From: Heterobilharzia americana
Taxonomy: Eukaryota > Platyhelminthes > Trematoda > Strigeidida > Schistosomatidae
Direction of reading: 5' to 3'
DNA: 64,000 bases
Assembly: GCA_944470555.2 (NCBI GenBank)
Contig: OX104134.1
Location: forward strand, 12,379,248-12,443,247
The position numbers and the translations under genes are program-made. This document shows, piece by piece, positions 30,101-41,319 of this stretch. The number at the start of each line of letters is the position of its first letter. Position 1 is the first letter of the stretch. Below the pieces are notes generated by a model, which did not search any database, was not told where the DNA came from, and saw only the letters and a list, made by a program, of their open reading frames with translations.

Positions 30101-30765
30101 GACCTTGGACTAAGATATTCAAGGGACCTCACATTTTCTGAACAGGTAGCATCATAGACTCGCAAATCTAGGACCCTGATAGGTTGTATAGTTCGTAACT
30201 TCCACTACAAAGAAGTCAAGTTGCTACTCTACAAAACTTGCGTACGTCCATTTATGCTGAGTGGTATCCGCATAATAGACAAACAAAAAGTAGGGGGTGT
30301 CCAGAGGTGTTTCACAGCTAGACTGTCAGGACACGATTGCAAACAGGACTACAGCTCCAGATGCAGAGCACTAAGTCTAGAAACACTTTAGATGAGACGA
30401 TTCAAAATTAACCTGACACTTCTTTAATGTGTTACGTAAATACACTTTTACAACCAGTGGTGAGTTTCAGTTCGAACACAACAGCTGTTACGATCTGCGC
30501 AACTACGCTCATGGCGTCACAACGAAACCGTTCAAGTCCTGCTTGCGTGCAAACTTCTTTGTCGTCAAATTCTCTCAGTTGTGGAACAGACTTCCAGCTG
30601 AAGTGAAGGCCTCTAAATTTGGTCGGTTACTGGCTGACTTCTTATCATCTGGTGACTTCTACGGCTTATGGAATACACCAACAGTCTCTTTCACGACGCT
30701 TCGTATACTCGGCTCTCTTCATGTATAATGAGAGCCACCACACCTACACTGACCCTCATAGGAAG
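27200..30765 (+). mobile_element. CR1-like non-LTR retrotransposon
   Basis: Nearly full-length coding region, broken. A possible ORF1 remnant (27280-27680) is followed by the endonuclease with TTESWCHANIQD and DRINKKGGS near 28005-28110 and GDNALDLIFCHN near 28430. The linker region and RT blocks come next: YRPINITPVVSRIMEKVI (about 29410), LDISKAFDRVDH (about 29620) and the catalytic FADD (29883-29894). The C-terminal FSQLWNRLPAEVKASKF lies near 30575, with a stop at about 30726. The block order and the WNRLP.EV ending fit the CR1/jockey-type lineage that includes schistosome SR1-like elements. There are many stops and at least four frame changes. Confidence 0.82.
28477..29603 (+). pseudogene. 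CR1-like polyprotein fragment (linker and RT start)
   Basis: Two overlapping open frames (28477-29103 and 29046-29603), offset by a frameshift near 29070, hold the connector between endonuclease and RT. They include KCPSSAGTDGVSSHFFK and NYRPINITPVVSRIMEKVI. A stop at 29601 separates them from the LDISKAFDRVDH block. Confidence 0.75.
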
Positions 30766-31812
30766 CGTTGAGGTAACTTTTATAAGTTACCACCTCAAAC
30801 TAACGGCACATTCTGCCCCACCCAAAAAAAGTAATGAAAAACAGAAATTCTACACTGCATGACAACATGGAGTTCATATTTCTGAGTACTCTATAGAACA
30901 AGCACGTACAATGAAAGCCACAGCAATAGAAGTTAAGTAGGGAGAAACATGAACATAGAAGAAACTCTCCCTGTTGGAATTCTAGCTTCCTCCGCCTACT
31001 GCTTTGTTTGTTTTTTCTGGATGTAGAAAAGTAATTCAGTTCTAAACGTTGGCTTGGTTGCCATCGATAAATAATTACTTAAGGAACAGACCATGGCTGA
31101 AACTACCCTTCATGGAGGGTAACCACTTTTACCACGTTCAGAATACCTAACTACAACAAGCAGAAATAAAAAAATGTTCACTGGACTACAACTTCATAAT
31201 TATCCAGGATCCAGGATCTACTTATTATAAAAGTGACCAGAAAAGTCCAATACTTACCAGCTGCAAGGCTATCACAACCCGTGAAAACGAAGGACAAGAT
31301 GTTCTGGAAGCTCATTCGGTGCATTCAAACAAGTCTGTTGCTTCTTAATGCTGGAGTTGGAAAAGTGGAGACATTTGGCTTTCAGTCATAATATTCATCA
31401 AGAGTATGAATCTTCGTTGTGGAATGGTGTTAACATGGATGAATTATACAGTCCTGGAATCGTCAATGAAGCATAATATGTAAACAATTCACAAACTTTT
31501 CATCATTATCTCAAGCAAAGAGTACAAACCGTTACAACGGAAGTATTATCTTCAAGGTTTATTTTTCTCCAGGTAATACCTGTAGTGTCTAGATACAAAC
31601 CTGGTCTTTTTGTTAATGCGAAGGCAATACTTCCACTTGTCCAACTTGTAAATTTTCTGCGCGCTTATTCTGCTGGGACGTTCCATTATATGAACATGCA
31701 GCACTTGTATCTTCTAGTGACAAGAGGTGGGGATCGAGACTACCTTCCACGAAGGTGAATGTAATTTGCATATCAACTTATTCATACCTGTAAAAATGGT
31801 GTGCGCCCGTGT
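30765..31812. other. CR1 3' flank and unassigned DNA
   Basis: Starts with the 3' non-coding part of the CR1-like copy, including a hairpin at about 30768-30800. The rest shows no gene or known repeat. Confidence 0.4.
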
Positions 31813-32250
31813 ATTCAGGAATAAATATTATCATCATTATTATATTATTATTATCATCTGGTTTTCATTGACAAAGCCTCGATGACATACAAATTGTGTT
31901 GGGTGATCAGGAGGTAGTCGTCACTTGGGGCTTGGAACCTGAAGTTTTTCCGAAATTCATCTTCTGAAGTTGTTAAGGAGAATGGGGACCTGATTTAAAC
32001 GTTTGTGGACACGTTTGTCGTGATTCTGGTTGAGTGGTCAGATTCGAGACACAGCCCGTCGTCTGAGTCTACTATTAACGTAATCCCCAGCCCTGTGGTT
32101 TCCTTTTCTGGCACACTGGCCTGGTGTACAAAAGCTGTGAGGACTACGGCCTTAGACAGAGATGAACAAAGCACAGATAGGAAGCTGACATGTACCTGCC
32201 TTTCAAGAATAAAATTACCATCATAAAATGTAGTCAATCCTTTTAACAGC
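31813..32250 (-). repeat. non-LTR-like 3' fragment with ATAATGATG-type tail
   Basis: Read on the minus strand, an open 80-codon frame (32237-31995) is followed by non-coding DNA ending in an irregular ATAATAATAT/ATGATGATAAT tail (31858-31813). This resembles a retroelement 3' end. The protein part has no recognised motif. Confidence 0.3.
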
Positions 32251-33335
32251 TGGTCAAGGGAAGTTAGGGAATAGAAACCACAAGCACTAAGAGCACAGAT
32301 GACCCTGAAAAGTGGTCACACTGCGGCAACAGAGCAATTTACATTTTGAATATTAGGACCCTGGCGAACAAAATAACTACTAAAATGTTTAAACGTTCGA
32401 AATAAATCCTAATCAGAATTTCATGCTTTGTGAGGCCGACTAAATAAGCTATTTTATCATTGATCTAGCACCTCTTGATATCTGTAAACCCGTATATGCG
32501 ACACTTTTTCGTAGAATGAGGCCGTCTTTACAACCGGCTTGATCTATGTCTTCCAATATTTCCTAAACTCAGGGGACAGAAGATGTAGTACACTTTTCAG
32601 GGTTGTATTACATTCAGCATCGTTACCTACTCCACGTCTTATTTCATCCGATTAATTCAGCAGACTAGAGCAGTTGGTTTTATTTTACAGTGTCGTTCTC
32701 TCTGGAGGATCTCAAATCCATCTTGTGACTTCGCAAAAGCTTAAAGTGAAGTTTTTGGTGGGAACTAACGAAGGCATTAATTTAGAATCTATCCATTCAG
32801 TCACCATCGCCCTTTACGTCAAGCAAACATGAAGATCATGAAGTTCATTTGTGTTCCAGTGCCTGGACTTCTGCTAGGTTCCTTCTTTAATCGATACAAA
32901 GGTGCCTCCCTATTGAAGGCTACCTACTTGATAGTGTAGTCAAGCTCGTTCATTATTGCGAAAACCACTTACTGCCGGGCAAAGACAGTATTTCACTTTC
33001 GTTCTGTCACAGCACTGTCACCAGCTAGGTTTTGATGGCACTGTTAATACTGGGTAATAGACTTTTTGGTGAACTATCGAATCCATCCAATATTATTACT
33101 GTCAGTCGTCTACATTACCTTATTGTGGTTATGCAAAGTACGCTGGGGAGGCAAACCACAATCTGAGCTCTTTAAGGACAGTGAAAGACAGCTGAACAAA
33201 CCAATAGTTTGATCTTTGCTTGTGTTCTAAGGGATCGTGAAACTCTTGCTCCCAAACCGAAGGTTGGTCGCGCGTCGAGAAAGGACTCCGATAACCAGAT
33301 ATCAGTGTTAGCCGAAACTGAAATGGGGTGCAGAT
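32251..33335. other. unassigned DNA
   Basis: No supportable gene. Overlapping short frames at 33129-33468 on both strands show no domain. Confidence 0.4.
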
Positions 33336-33500
33336 TGTGGAGACTGCATGAAATTGTGTATAAACTACTGCCATTAAAAATGATATTTCCTTTGTATTGT
33401 TTTTTACATCCTGTACATTCTTCCGAATACTTGTAAAAACAAATGTTGTTGTTTGGCCATGGCGGCAATTACGGCTTTTGCTGCTGCTAACCGTGGAGTG
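33336..33500 (+). repeat. LTR-like repeat, copy 1
   Basis: Begins TGTGGAG after a short G run (33325-33328) and is similar over about 165 bp to 38455-38635, with shared GAAATTGTGTATAAAC, CTGTACATTCTTCC and ACTTGTAAAAAC. The second copy follows a Gypsy pol end and a polypurine tract, so both are probably LTR starts of one family. Confidence 0.5.
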
Positions 33501-34329
33501 CTGCCAAAAATTATCCCTAGCTCGTTATAGGTCATAGCGCGAAACTGGAAAAATGCGTGTTTTCCTTGGATATATTTTACCTGTTTCTGCACTATGAAAC
33601 GCAGTCTGTTGCTAAATAACTGCTGGTTGTGCCACAAATAAAAGGGGGGTAATTGAGCCTTTAAATCATTATAACGAGGAATTATGATCTCAGTTTTGAC
33701 CTCAGGTCAATCCGTCGATCATAGTAAATGAAGTCGGGAAGAAAATCAAAGGACAGCTGTTCTTTTGGCAAAAAAGATGGGATGAATGGGAAAAATAGGG
33801 AAATAAAGGGGAAAATTGGACATGATGGGTATGCTGTTTATGGAAAGTGTTAAAGGAAGGGGAAAGGCTAAAAGTAGATTGTCAAGCGACAACGAGGGAT
33901 AAAAGTCGACAATTAGGGGGGAAATAAAGCGGAATTCAGGTGTAAAATCAGAAAAATAAACATATATATATTTTTACCTGTCTGCTTTTCAACCTATATA
34001 GGTTGAAAGAGGAAAGCTACTTAAGGTGGGAAAAGTAGACAAAAACTGTGAAAAAGCGTGACAGGAGAAAATTGGTTGCACTTCCTCACGTATGTCGATT
34101 TATTTTACCTCTGAGCTCCCCTTTCAATTTCTCTTTTTCGATTTGTTTTCCCCTTTTTGGCCTGTATGGGATTGGATATTTTTCTGTTTTAAAGCACGTT
34201 AGCTCGTGAGAAATAGGTGAAAACTTCTTTAGCATGTGAATAGGGAGAGTAAGGGGGACCTGGAAGCGTTCGCAAGGCGTAAAAGCAGGCCCAAAAACAT
34301 CATTTGGTTCTGAAAAGCTGGAAAAAAGT
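33501..34329. other. purine-rich unassigned DNA
   Basis: Contains a purine-rich stretch (33770-33960), a perfect 22-bp palindrome at 33987-34008 and a 125-codon minus frame (34463-34086) with low-complexity lysine-rich ends. No domain recognised. Confidence 0.4.
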
Positions 34330-35215
34330 CGGGTGTTACAAAGTGAATTTGAAATATGCTTCCTTTCATTCTTCTTGAGAATAATCCATGAAGTTATACT
34401 TACCAGGAGATGGTTCGTTGCTGATGCACGTCTGGTGAAATGGAAGCAGGTAGATTCAGTCAATGAACTGCGTTGGAAACTCCGTTCAGAAGGAAGTTAT
34501 GCCGAAACTGTATTTTTGAATAAATTTACACCAAATATATGCGCACGTTCATCAGTTTCTCCTGTCGTGTTATAATGAATAGCGAAGTTTCCATTGTTGA
34601 GGGAATCTTAGAGAACTGAAACTCGAATAAGTCTGCAGGAAGTAGTGGGATTCAAAGAAGTGTGGTGTTCTTAGTGCCCTACCAGCAAACCTCTTCAGAT
34701 GCTCGTTTCCGGTAGGCAGGTTGCCCCGTGATCGGAAACGGGTGGCTGTCGTCTGAATACATGAAATTTGAAACAAACCATTTCCCTCTAAATATGGACC
34801 AATCTTCCTGATGTCTTCAGTGGTGAAGATCACGGGGAGAGTAATAAACGATTTATCTCTTGATTACTTATTTACGAATTCAATCTTAAACTACCGTCAA
34901 CATGGCTTTCTGCTTGGAAGGTCATGTAATTTTGAATAGCTGGCCCCTCCCTGTTGAGCAGAAAACGCCCACTCACATTAGTTTACTTGACTTTTCTGAG
35001 CCTTTTGGGAGGGATAATAACGATGTCCTGTGTAAGAAGCTTCAGCTTGTGTATGTACCCCGAAAGTCAATCATTTGGATCGAAGGCTTTTTTACCCTGG
35101 GTTGGACTCAGAGTTGTCTTTTCTTTATGTATTAAGGTGGATATCCACAGTAACATGATTGTTACCTAGACGCAATTTCATACAACAACGACTGTGGATA
35201 CATGCTCGCGGTACT
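34330..35215 (+). mobile_element. second CR1-like reverse transcriptase remnant
   Basis: Several frames in order show a linker-like IVEGILENLNSNKSAGSSG equivalent, SFPVGRLPRDRKRVAVV and ..YGPIFLMSSVVKI (about 34690-34820), then NYRQHGFLLGRSC (about 34890). LDFSEPFGRDNNDVL follows near 34990, equivalent to the LDFSKAFDRV.H palm block. No catalytic FADD remains. It differs from the 27-30 kb element and has stops and frameshifts throughout. Confidence 0.6.
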
Positions 35216-35367
35216 CACGCATAATATCATTCACCGATTTCCACTTGCAAGTACCAACCCCTTTAGCATGCGCGACGAAATTTAAGTACCAAATAGATAT
35301 GATTAAAGATATATTTGCAAAGAAAACTTAAGAAAAAGCACACAAGCGTTCAGATTTAATCATATCT

Positions 35368-36069
35368 TCAATCAAAAGGCCTTCGTATATCACTGTGCTT
35401 GAAGAAACGTTTCGGTGACAGAACTGTAGCAGAGGCGTTGCATAATCCTTTGGGCCTGTGTAACGTATTGATACCAAGAAAGCAGAAAGCTAAGTTCATC
35501 TCCCAAGAATTCTTCTGCAGAATATATTCACCATTAGCTTCAACGTCTGCTGCATATTCACCTCCAACTTCTTCTAGTATACGACGGATATTTGACAGCA
35601 CATTGAGCATTTCACGGATGTACCTATCACACGGCGTTGCGAAGGGGACTGCCGATGTGCTACGTGAAATGCTAAAAAACGTGTGACCGAGCCCAACGTT
35701 GATAATGCGAAGAACGTGACTGGCTACATAATTTAAATAGGCAATAAGTAAATACGACACACCCGTGAAACTAGGCTTTTTTAAATGTACCAGAAGCGAG
35801 TGTCTGCATGAATAACGACAAGTTGTAAATATTCTGCAGGTGCTTTCACACGATAACAAATCAATCTCAACAGCGTGATCGTTGTCTATGACGAAAACGT
35901 AGTCACAGCTTTCATATTCTATGCACGCGTTTCCTCTTCTTTTGAAATGCTGAGAAACCTTGTGGGCTGCGAAAGGTGTTAGGCGGCTAAGAAGGGGAAC
36001 TAATCCATTTGGGCAGTCATATTTATGAGATTTAGTCCGCGTGATCACAGCTTCGGTATTTTTCTGCAC
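35368..36069 (-). pseudogene. SWIM zinc-finger part of a MULE transposase
   Basis: Longest uninterrupted frame of the transposon, 233 codons. Cysteines at about residues 73-86 with CRH at 91-93 give the C-x-n-C...C-x-H finger. The C-terminal ~130 residues (ILEEVGGEYAADVEANGEYI) are unassigned. Reading starts inside the protein. Confidence 0.55.
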
Positions 36070-37360
36070 GAGCTGCGTGCGTTCCAGTCTTACGTCTTAA
36101 GCATAATCTTATGCACAGCATAAGATCTCCGTAGGCACCTCTTCAGTTGTCTATGGGAGCTTTCAACACGGTTGTTTGTGCTATTCCCAGGAGTTAGAAC
36201 ATCCTCATTAAATGCCACATTCCACATACTTTTTCTACTCAGCTGATATCAGTTGACATAACTGGTTACGTTTCGGTCTAATCTACTAATGATTTCGCAA
36301 TACTTATAGAACCTGAGAAACAGAGCAAGACAGTCACTACCTCCCGGTATATTCACATGCCGCCAAACGACACAAGCATGCTTTCACCATAGAATACTTG
36401 GTCTGGAAATTGTGCTATCATAGTTTTTTTCCAGCTTCATTTTTTACTCGAGGCCCGGCATACATGGGACGCACAAAAGCACTGTGTCGGCTTTCCTGTG
36501 CGTCACTTGGACGGCAGCAATTTCTGCGCGCGGGCAATCCATAATAAAAGTCTGGATCAACCTTGTCTCCTGCACAACTTCTCGAAGACTACCCAGGATC
36601 CACACAACATCCCTTTTCAGCTCTTTCTTCGCCTATGCAAACAGCACAGGACTTCCACGAACGCAGTTATCAGTAATCACTAATTGAAACAAACGTTACG
36701 TATCTAACAATCGTTAAACAGAGGCTTTAACCTGCTCGGTTGATTTGCAAGTGAAGCCGATGCGGACCACTTCCGGATATTGATGATATTATCGTATTTG
36801 CTCAGCCGATGTAGGGCAGGCTTCAGAACCATCGTTCTTCGAATAAAATTGCCTCAAACTTCCCTTTTGACTCAAAAAGTCTAATACTTCGGATAACGTC
36901 CCACTGTCTAAAGAGAATCATACTTATGATTGCAAAACCATTTTTAATGGCTTTCGAACTTCATACTTTGTCGTAGCAACCTTGTTCCATTCATCCGTGA
37001 CATGCGGAATAACATCATTTGTAGAGGATGACTGCTGCAAGGGAGGCCTCAAATTCTCCTTCGCTTCTCCCGTAAGTCATCTACTCCATGCGTCGCAAAC
37101 CATAAACGACTGAGTACAAGGGCGGTTATGGACCATTTTGTAAGATCTAACACTGTATTCACTCATCTTCAGTGCAAACCGAAACATCGATGGGCGGTTT
37201 TGAAATTTGGACCTGAGACTTATCTCATAGATAGGAGGAATTGCGCTTTTTTTCAACCCCAGACATTGAGGCCTACACTTCACTTCGAAAGTACACTTAA
37301 AAATGACAACCGTGTACTTCAAATTAGCATCTCCCGATCCCTTGCTTTTCACATGAACAT
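35368..37360 (-). mobile_element. Mutator-like (MULE) transposase remnant
   Basis: On the minus strand the best frame (36069-35368, 233 codons) carries a SWIM-type zinc finger, with AVEIDLLSCESTCRIFTTC followed by CRHSLLV. Upstream, in broken frames, are STNNRVESSHRQLKRCLRRS (about 36150) and MDCPRAEIAAVQVTHRKADT (about 36500), like the D..AE..A......A block of MULE transposases. An N-terminal segment lies at 37352-37077. The order transposase core, then TNNR.ES, then SWIM matches MULE proteins known from schistosomes and other animals. Terminal inverted repeats were not found. It is broken by several stops. Confidence 0.62.
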
Positions 37361-37659
37361 AGTGAGTGCAAGTAACCTATGTCCATCGTAAAATACGGTA
37401 GACGGATACCTTCTGAAATTCATTGACTGCGTCTTCAACAGCCTTGAAGCCGGAGAATGACCTTGACAGCACCACTTCCCGGAACGCCTCAGTTGTGTCT
37501 ACTCAGAGTGCAGCATTCTCAGAAGCTTGGGATTCGCCACTCAAAAGTACAGATTACTCAGTAAATAACGCAAGGAGAATCCAGTAGAAAGCATAAAACA
37601 GGAGGATTGATACTTTTCAGTGCACAGTAATGTTACAAAACCCACTGTTGCTCAATGAA

Positions 37660-38045
37660 AGTTAGAAACCTAAGGGATTAGAGCCATTGCTACCCATCGT
37701 GATATATGGTAGGGTTAGGTCCTTCCATATGAAGGACCTTTCCCGGTGATTAGTCAAACTGAAAAATACTTCGCCGTAAACAAACATGACAAACAAGAGA
37801 CTGTAGCCCTTGATCGACTCAAGCCTGCTGTCGTAGCTGATGAAGCCAAACTGAGTCAACCACCACTTCAGAGTATAACTTCATCTACCACCACCGATCC
37901 CGTCCCGCGAGCAGACTTCTCCCATTCTTTCGTGCAGCACACGCAGCAGCCGGCAAGTATTCAAACCCAAACGTTGTGTACAGTTCATCGACTGATATTT
38001 TTTCCCATTTCCAATCGGAAAGATTATATTTTTACGTCTAGTTTA
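37660..38045 (+). pseudogene. Ty3/Gypsy pol end (integrase C-terminal region)
   Basis: The frame reads ISQTEKYFAVNKHDKQETVA and continues LDRLKPAVV, the typical end of Gypsy integrases, where V..DRLKPA follows a K.F.V....... segment. A proline-rich tail and a NRKDYIF ending near 38030 follow. All upstream pol is missing. A perfect 9-bp-stem hairpin at 37717-37739 lies within it. Confidence 0.65.
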
Positions 38046-38300
38046 TTCATAAGTATACATGCTGACTGTTATTATTCTATTATTACCATTATTATTATTA
38101 TTTTTATATGGAACACATATTCCTCGCATTTCTAGCCTCCTACTTTCTAATATATATCACATTTTAGCATTGTTCATAAGTCATTCAGGAAATGCGTATA
38201 TTTCCGAATAATTTTAATCGTTACTTGTGAATATTCGTACTAATCTTGTTTCCTTACTAATAAACTTTTGAATAACAATCCTAGGTATATGTAATTTTTA

Positions 38301-38302
<2 letters not shown>

Positions 38303-38372
<70 letters not shown>
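38303..38372. repeat. (TA)n microsatellite
   Basis: About 70 bp of nearly pure TA with one break, between the Gypsy pol end and the polypurine tract. Confidence 0.97.
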
Positions 38373-38375
<3 letters not shown>

Positions 38376-38436
38376 TTTGGTTTTAGCCCTGTGTGCATAT
38401 TTTTTTCTTTCTACCAGACGCTTCCTGTGGATTTTT

Positions 38437-38447
38437 AAGGGGGGGGG
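38437..38447 (+). promoter_or_regulatory. polypurine tract of a Gypsy-like element
   Basis: AAGGGGGGGGG just before the LTR-like repeat at 38455, the place where plus-strand priming occurs in LTR retrotransposons. Confidence 0.45.
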
Positions 38448-38454
38448 CAAGCTT

Positions 38455-38640
38455 TGTGGAGGCTGTGTGAAATTGTGTATAAACCACCGCTATTGAAGAC
38501 AGTATTTCCTTTTCATCGTTTTTGGACACATTCTGTACATTCTTCCTATTACTTGTAAAAACGGACGTTGTTACCTACACACTTTTTGGCTGTGGCGGTA
38601 GTTACATCTTTTGCTTTTGCTAATCGTGGAAATATAGTGT
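38455..38640 (+). repeat. LTR-like repeat, copy 2
   Basis: Starts TGTGGAG after the polypurine tract and matches 33336-33500 with insertions. A TGTATAAAC TATA-like motif is near 38475. The right border is unclear. Confidence 0.5.
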
Positions 38641-41315
38641 GCTTCTCATCACTCCGGGTTCTGTTTCCACGACTACTGCCTGTCGTGCATATTGACTGAC
38701 TGTCTTGAGATTTTACAGGACCTCTCATCCTACTTCCTAATATTACGACAATCAAGCCAACCAACGACCACTGCGGAGAGCCAACAAATATCACCTTGTG
38801 ATCTCTGGAGTATCCAAAATTGTGGTGGACGCATTCGAGTAACCAGTGATTATCTATAACTTCGACAATACTGTTTGCGATAAAACGTGTAACTTTTCAC
38901 ACTTCTGTATCATAAAGTCCATCTTTTTGTAAATTATACGTCGTTTGTCATTTTAGTTTACTTGACGTTCTTTAGGTCCACTACATGTTACAGGGATGAG
39001 CAATTTGCAGCTGTGACTCAGGCGCAATAACAGCGGTGAAAACTGCCAGTCTTTAGCTTAGTACACTGCACATCGGTCACATCCAACAGGTAAACCTTTT
39101 TCAGTTTTTGTTGTGATTTATTGCATAAAGTAATATTCTGTCCAGCCAAGTTGTACAAATGCCGCTGGCGTCATGCGAAAGGTTATTTTCCCCCGAGCAT
39201 TTTCCGACCAAGGCAACAAAATCCTATCTATTTCAAGGGCATATTAAGTTCAGTTTTGTTAAATCTTAAGCGTCTGTTGGAGTTAGCTACTGCGAATCTC
39301 CAGCTGAAGTTTTATCCGTGTGTCTGAACAGATTTAGAAGACACACCTACTCCTGCTCATAGATATTTTAGATTATCCGCACTAAACATACTTCTCTAGT
39401 TACAACGTAAAACCAACCACACGACTGTGGTGTTGTTAAGTGTTTCTTTTGAAATACTGGAATTATCTCACCATTTGATATTTTTATGTCTTATTTTTTA
39501 CACAATCATAAAGGGGCTACTCAACATTTGATATCACCTGTACTGCCCATGCAAATTGGTGCGATATATGATTGGTGAGCAGGTTTGATATCAAGTTTTA
39601 CGCAGTGGTTATTCACGTTGGAAATGGGGTCATATGTACCGTCATACGCGTGAGGGGATTTGAACTGTTCGACTTTATTCGTAACCTGAAGTCATCTTTC
39701 ATGTATAGATATTGCTTTTGGCTTTTTTTTTTTATATCATTTTGGCCTTCTCTCAAGTCACAGTTTTCACTGCTGATTTCCAGACATTTTGTGTAGACAA
39801 ACCGATATCCAGTAAGCCGAAAACAGGATTCGAATATTTAGGAAGCTGCCAAGGCAATCACAGAAATTAGAATTGATCCTGGGTTGAAGAATTATGTTCC
39901 ATGCATCAAGTAACGAGTAGAGGAATTTCTGGAACCTACGCCTGAAGACACCAAAGTGTGAATGTCTGCTTGTTGTGTTACTGAAGCCTGAGAAATACTG
40001 GTCTACGAAGCAGTATATATGTAAGCTGAACTCCATTAATTGCAGCTGGCAGCTCATGAAGTTTGTGGCATTTTCAAAGCAAAGTAGCGCGAGTAAGGTG
40101 AAACGGGGTGCTCAATGGGGATGTGCGGACAAATATTGTGAAAAAAACTCAGGAAATGATGAAGACATCTGCTTACATTACGATGGCTAAAAATGGAAGT
40201 CGCATAAAGTATACCACTGGCTTTTTCAACGCAACATTGAGCTTGCGATACTTTAGGAAGTGTTCTCAGGCCATCTCAATAGACAGAAGACCAAACAATA
40301 ATTCTCCGTGGTTATTGAGTGTCAGCCAGTTCAAGACCAACAAAGAACACAGCGGGGTACTACGGTAAGAATTTCGTGTTCGGTCAAACCTACCAGCATA
40401 CTTAGAGGCGTAGACTAGGTCGATAGGTTGTGGTATGTGAGTAATGTAACGTAACAAGATAGTGTGCCAAGTGGCATGGATACTTAGATATACTCCTTCA
40501 GCCTGAAAAATCCATTAAAATTGCCCAATTCAGCTTCAAGGTTGAATATTTTTCAGTCTACGACCATTGATATCAGGAATTGTCACTGTTGATGGTGTCA
40601 TTACAGTTTTGAGGCAGTTAAACGTACGTTCCCAACTTCATTACCTCAACATGACAAAACCTTGGTAGAATCTTACGGCATCAGTATTTTAATACGTTAT
40701 CTCACTTTGATCACTGTCTACTGCAAACCGAGTGTTCGACATGCTTATTTGCTTCCACTTCACCTGTGGGTTACTCGACATCCATAAAACATAAATTCCG
40801 TAAGTTGACTGCCCTCTTCCGAAAAGTGGCTTCATCAGTAGTTTAAAAATCTATTTCCTGCACTTCGATAGATCATTATTTTGAAAGTAAAAAGGATGTT
40901 CTACAACCTCCATGTGTCCATAGCTCCTCGTTACCCTGTAATGGACATTGAGACAATGAAAGCGAAAAACTAGGTTGTTATAATGCGTTACCAGTAAACT
41001 AGAAAATCAAAGAAACAAAACACTCGAAACAATAAAAATTTAATGCAAGTCAATTATAGACTTCTCAGTTTTGAAGTTGAGTTAAGTTTTCCTGTACAGA
41101 AACACTGCCCTCCTGACTTCTGGTCTCTTCCCATTATTTAGCATCATCGGCGAAAAGAAGGATTTCGGAAGACCTGTGGAGGTAAATCGTTTATGTATAT
41201 CGAAAAGAATAGGCCCCAGCGCCGATCCCTGAAGAACTCATTCAGGAAATTTTGTTTTTCCACAAATAGAAACACCAACATAAGCCATAGATATTTTCAA
41301 AATATTTTCTACATA
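38641..41315. other. unassigned DNA with one diverged repeat
   Basis: No supportable gene. A minus-strand stretch at about 40340-40560 is similar at DNA level to 45385-45490 beside the Merlin-like remnant and may be a piece of the same repeat. Overlapping frames at 39767-40457 show no domain. Confidence 0.35.
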
Positions 41316-41319
41316 AAAA

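Noticed and set aside
34086..34463. 125-codon minus-strand frame
   Set aside because: Lysine-rich end from low-complexity DNA, overlaps the plus-strand CR1-like remnant, no domain.
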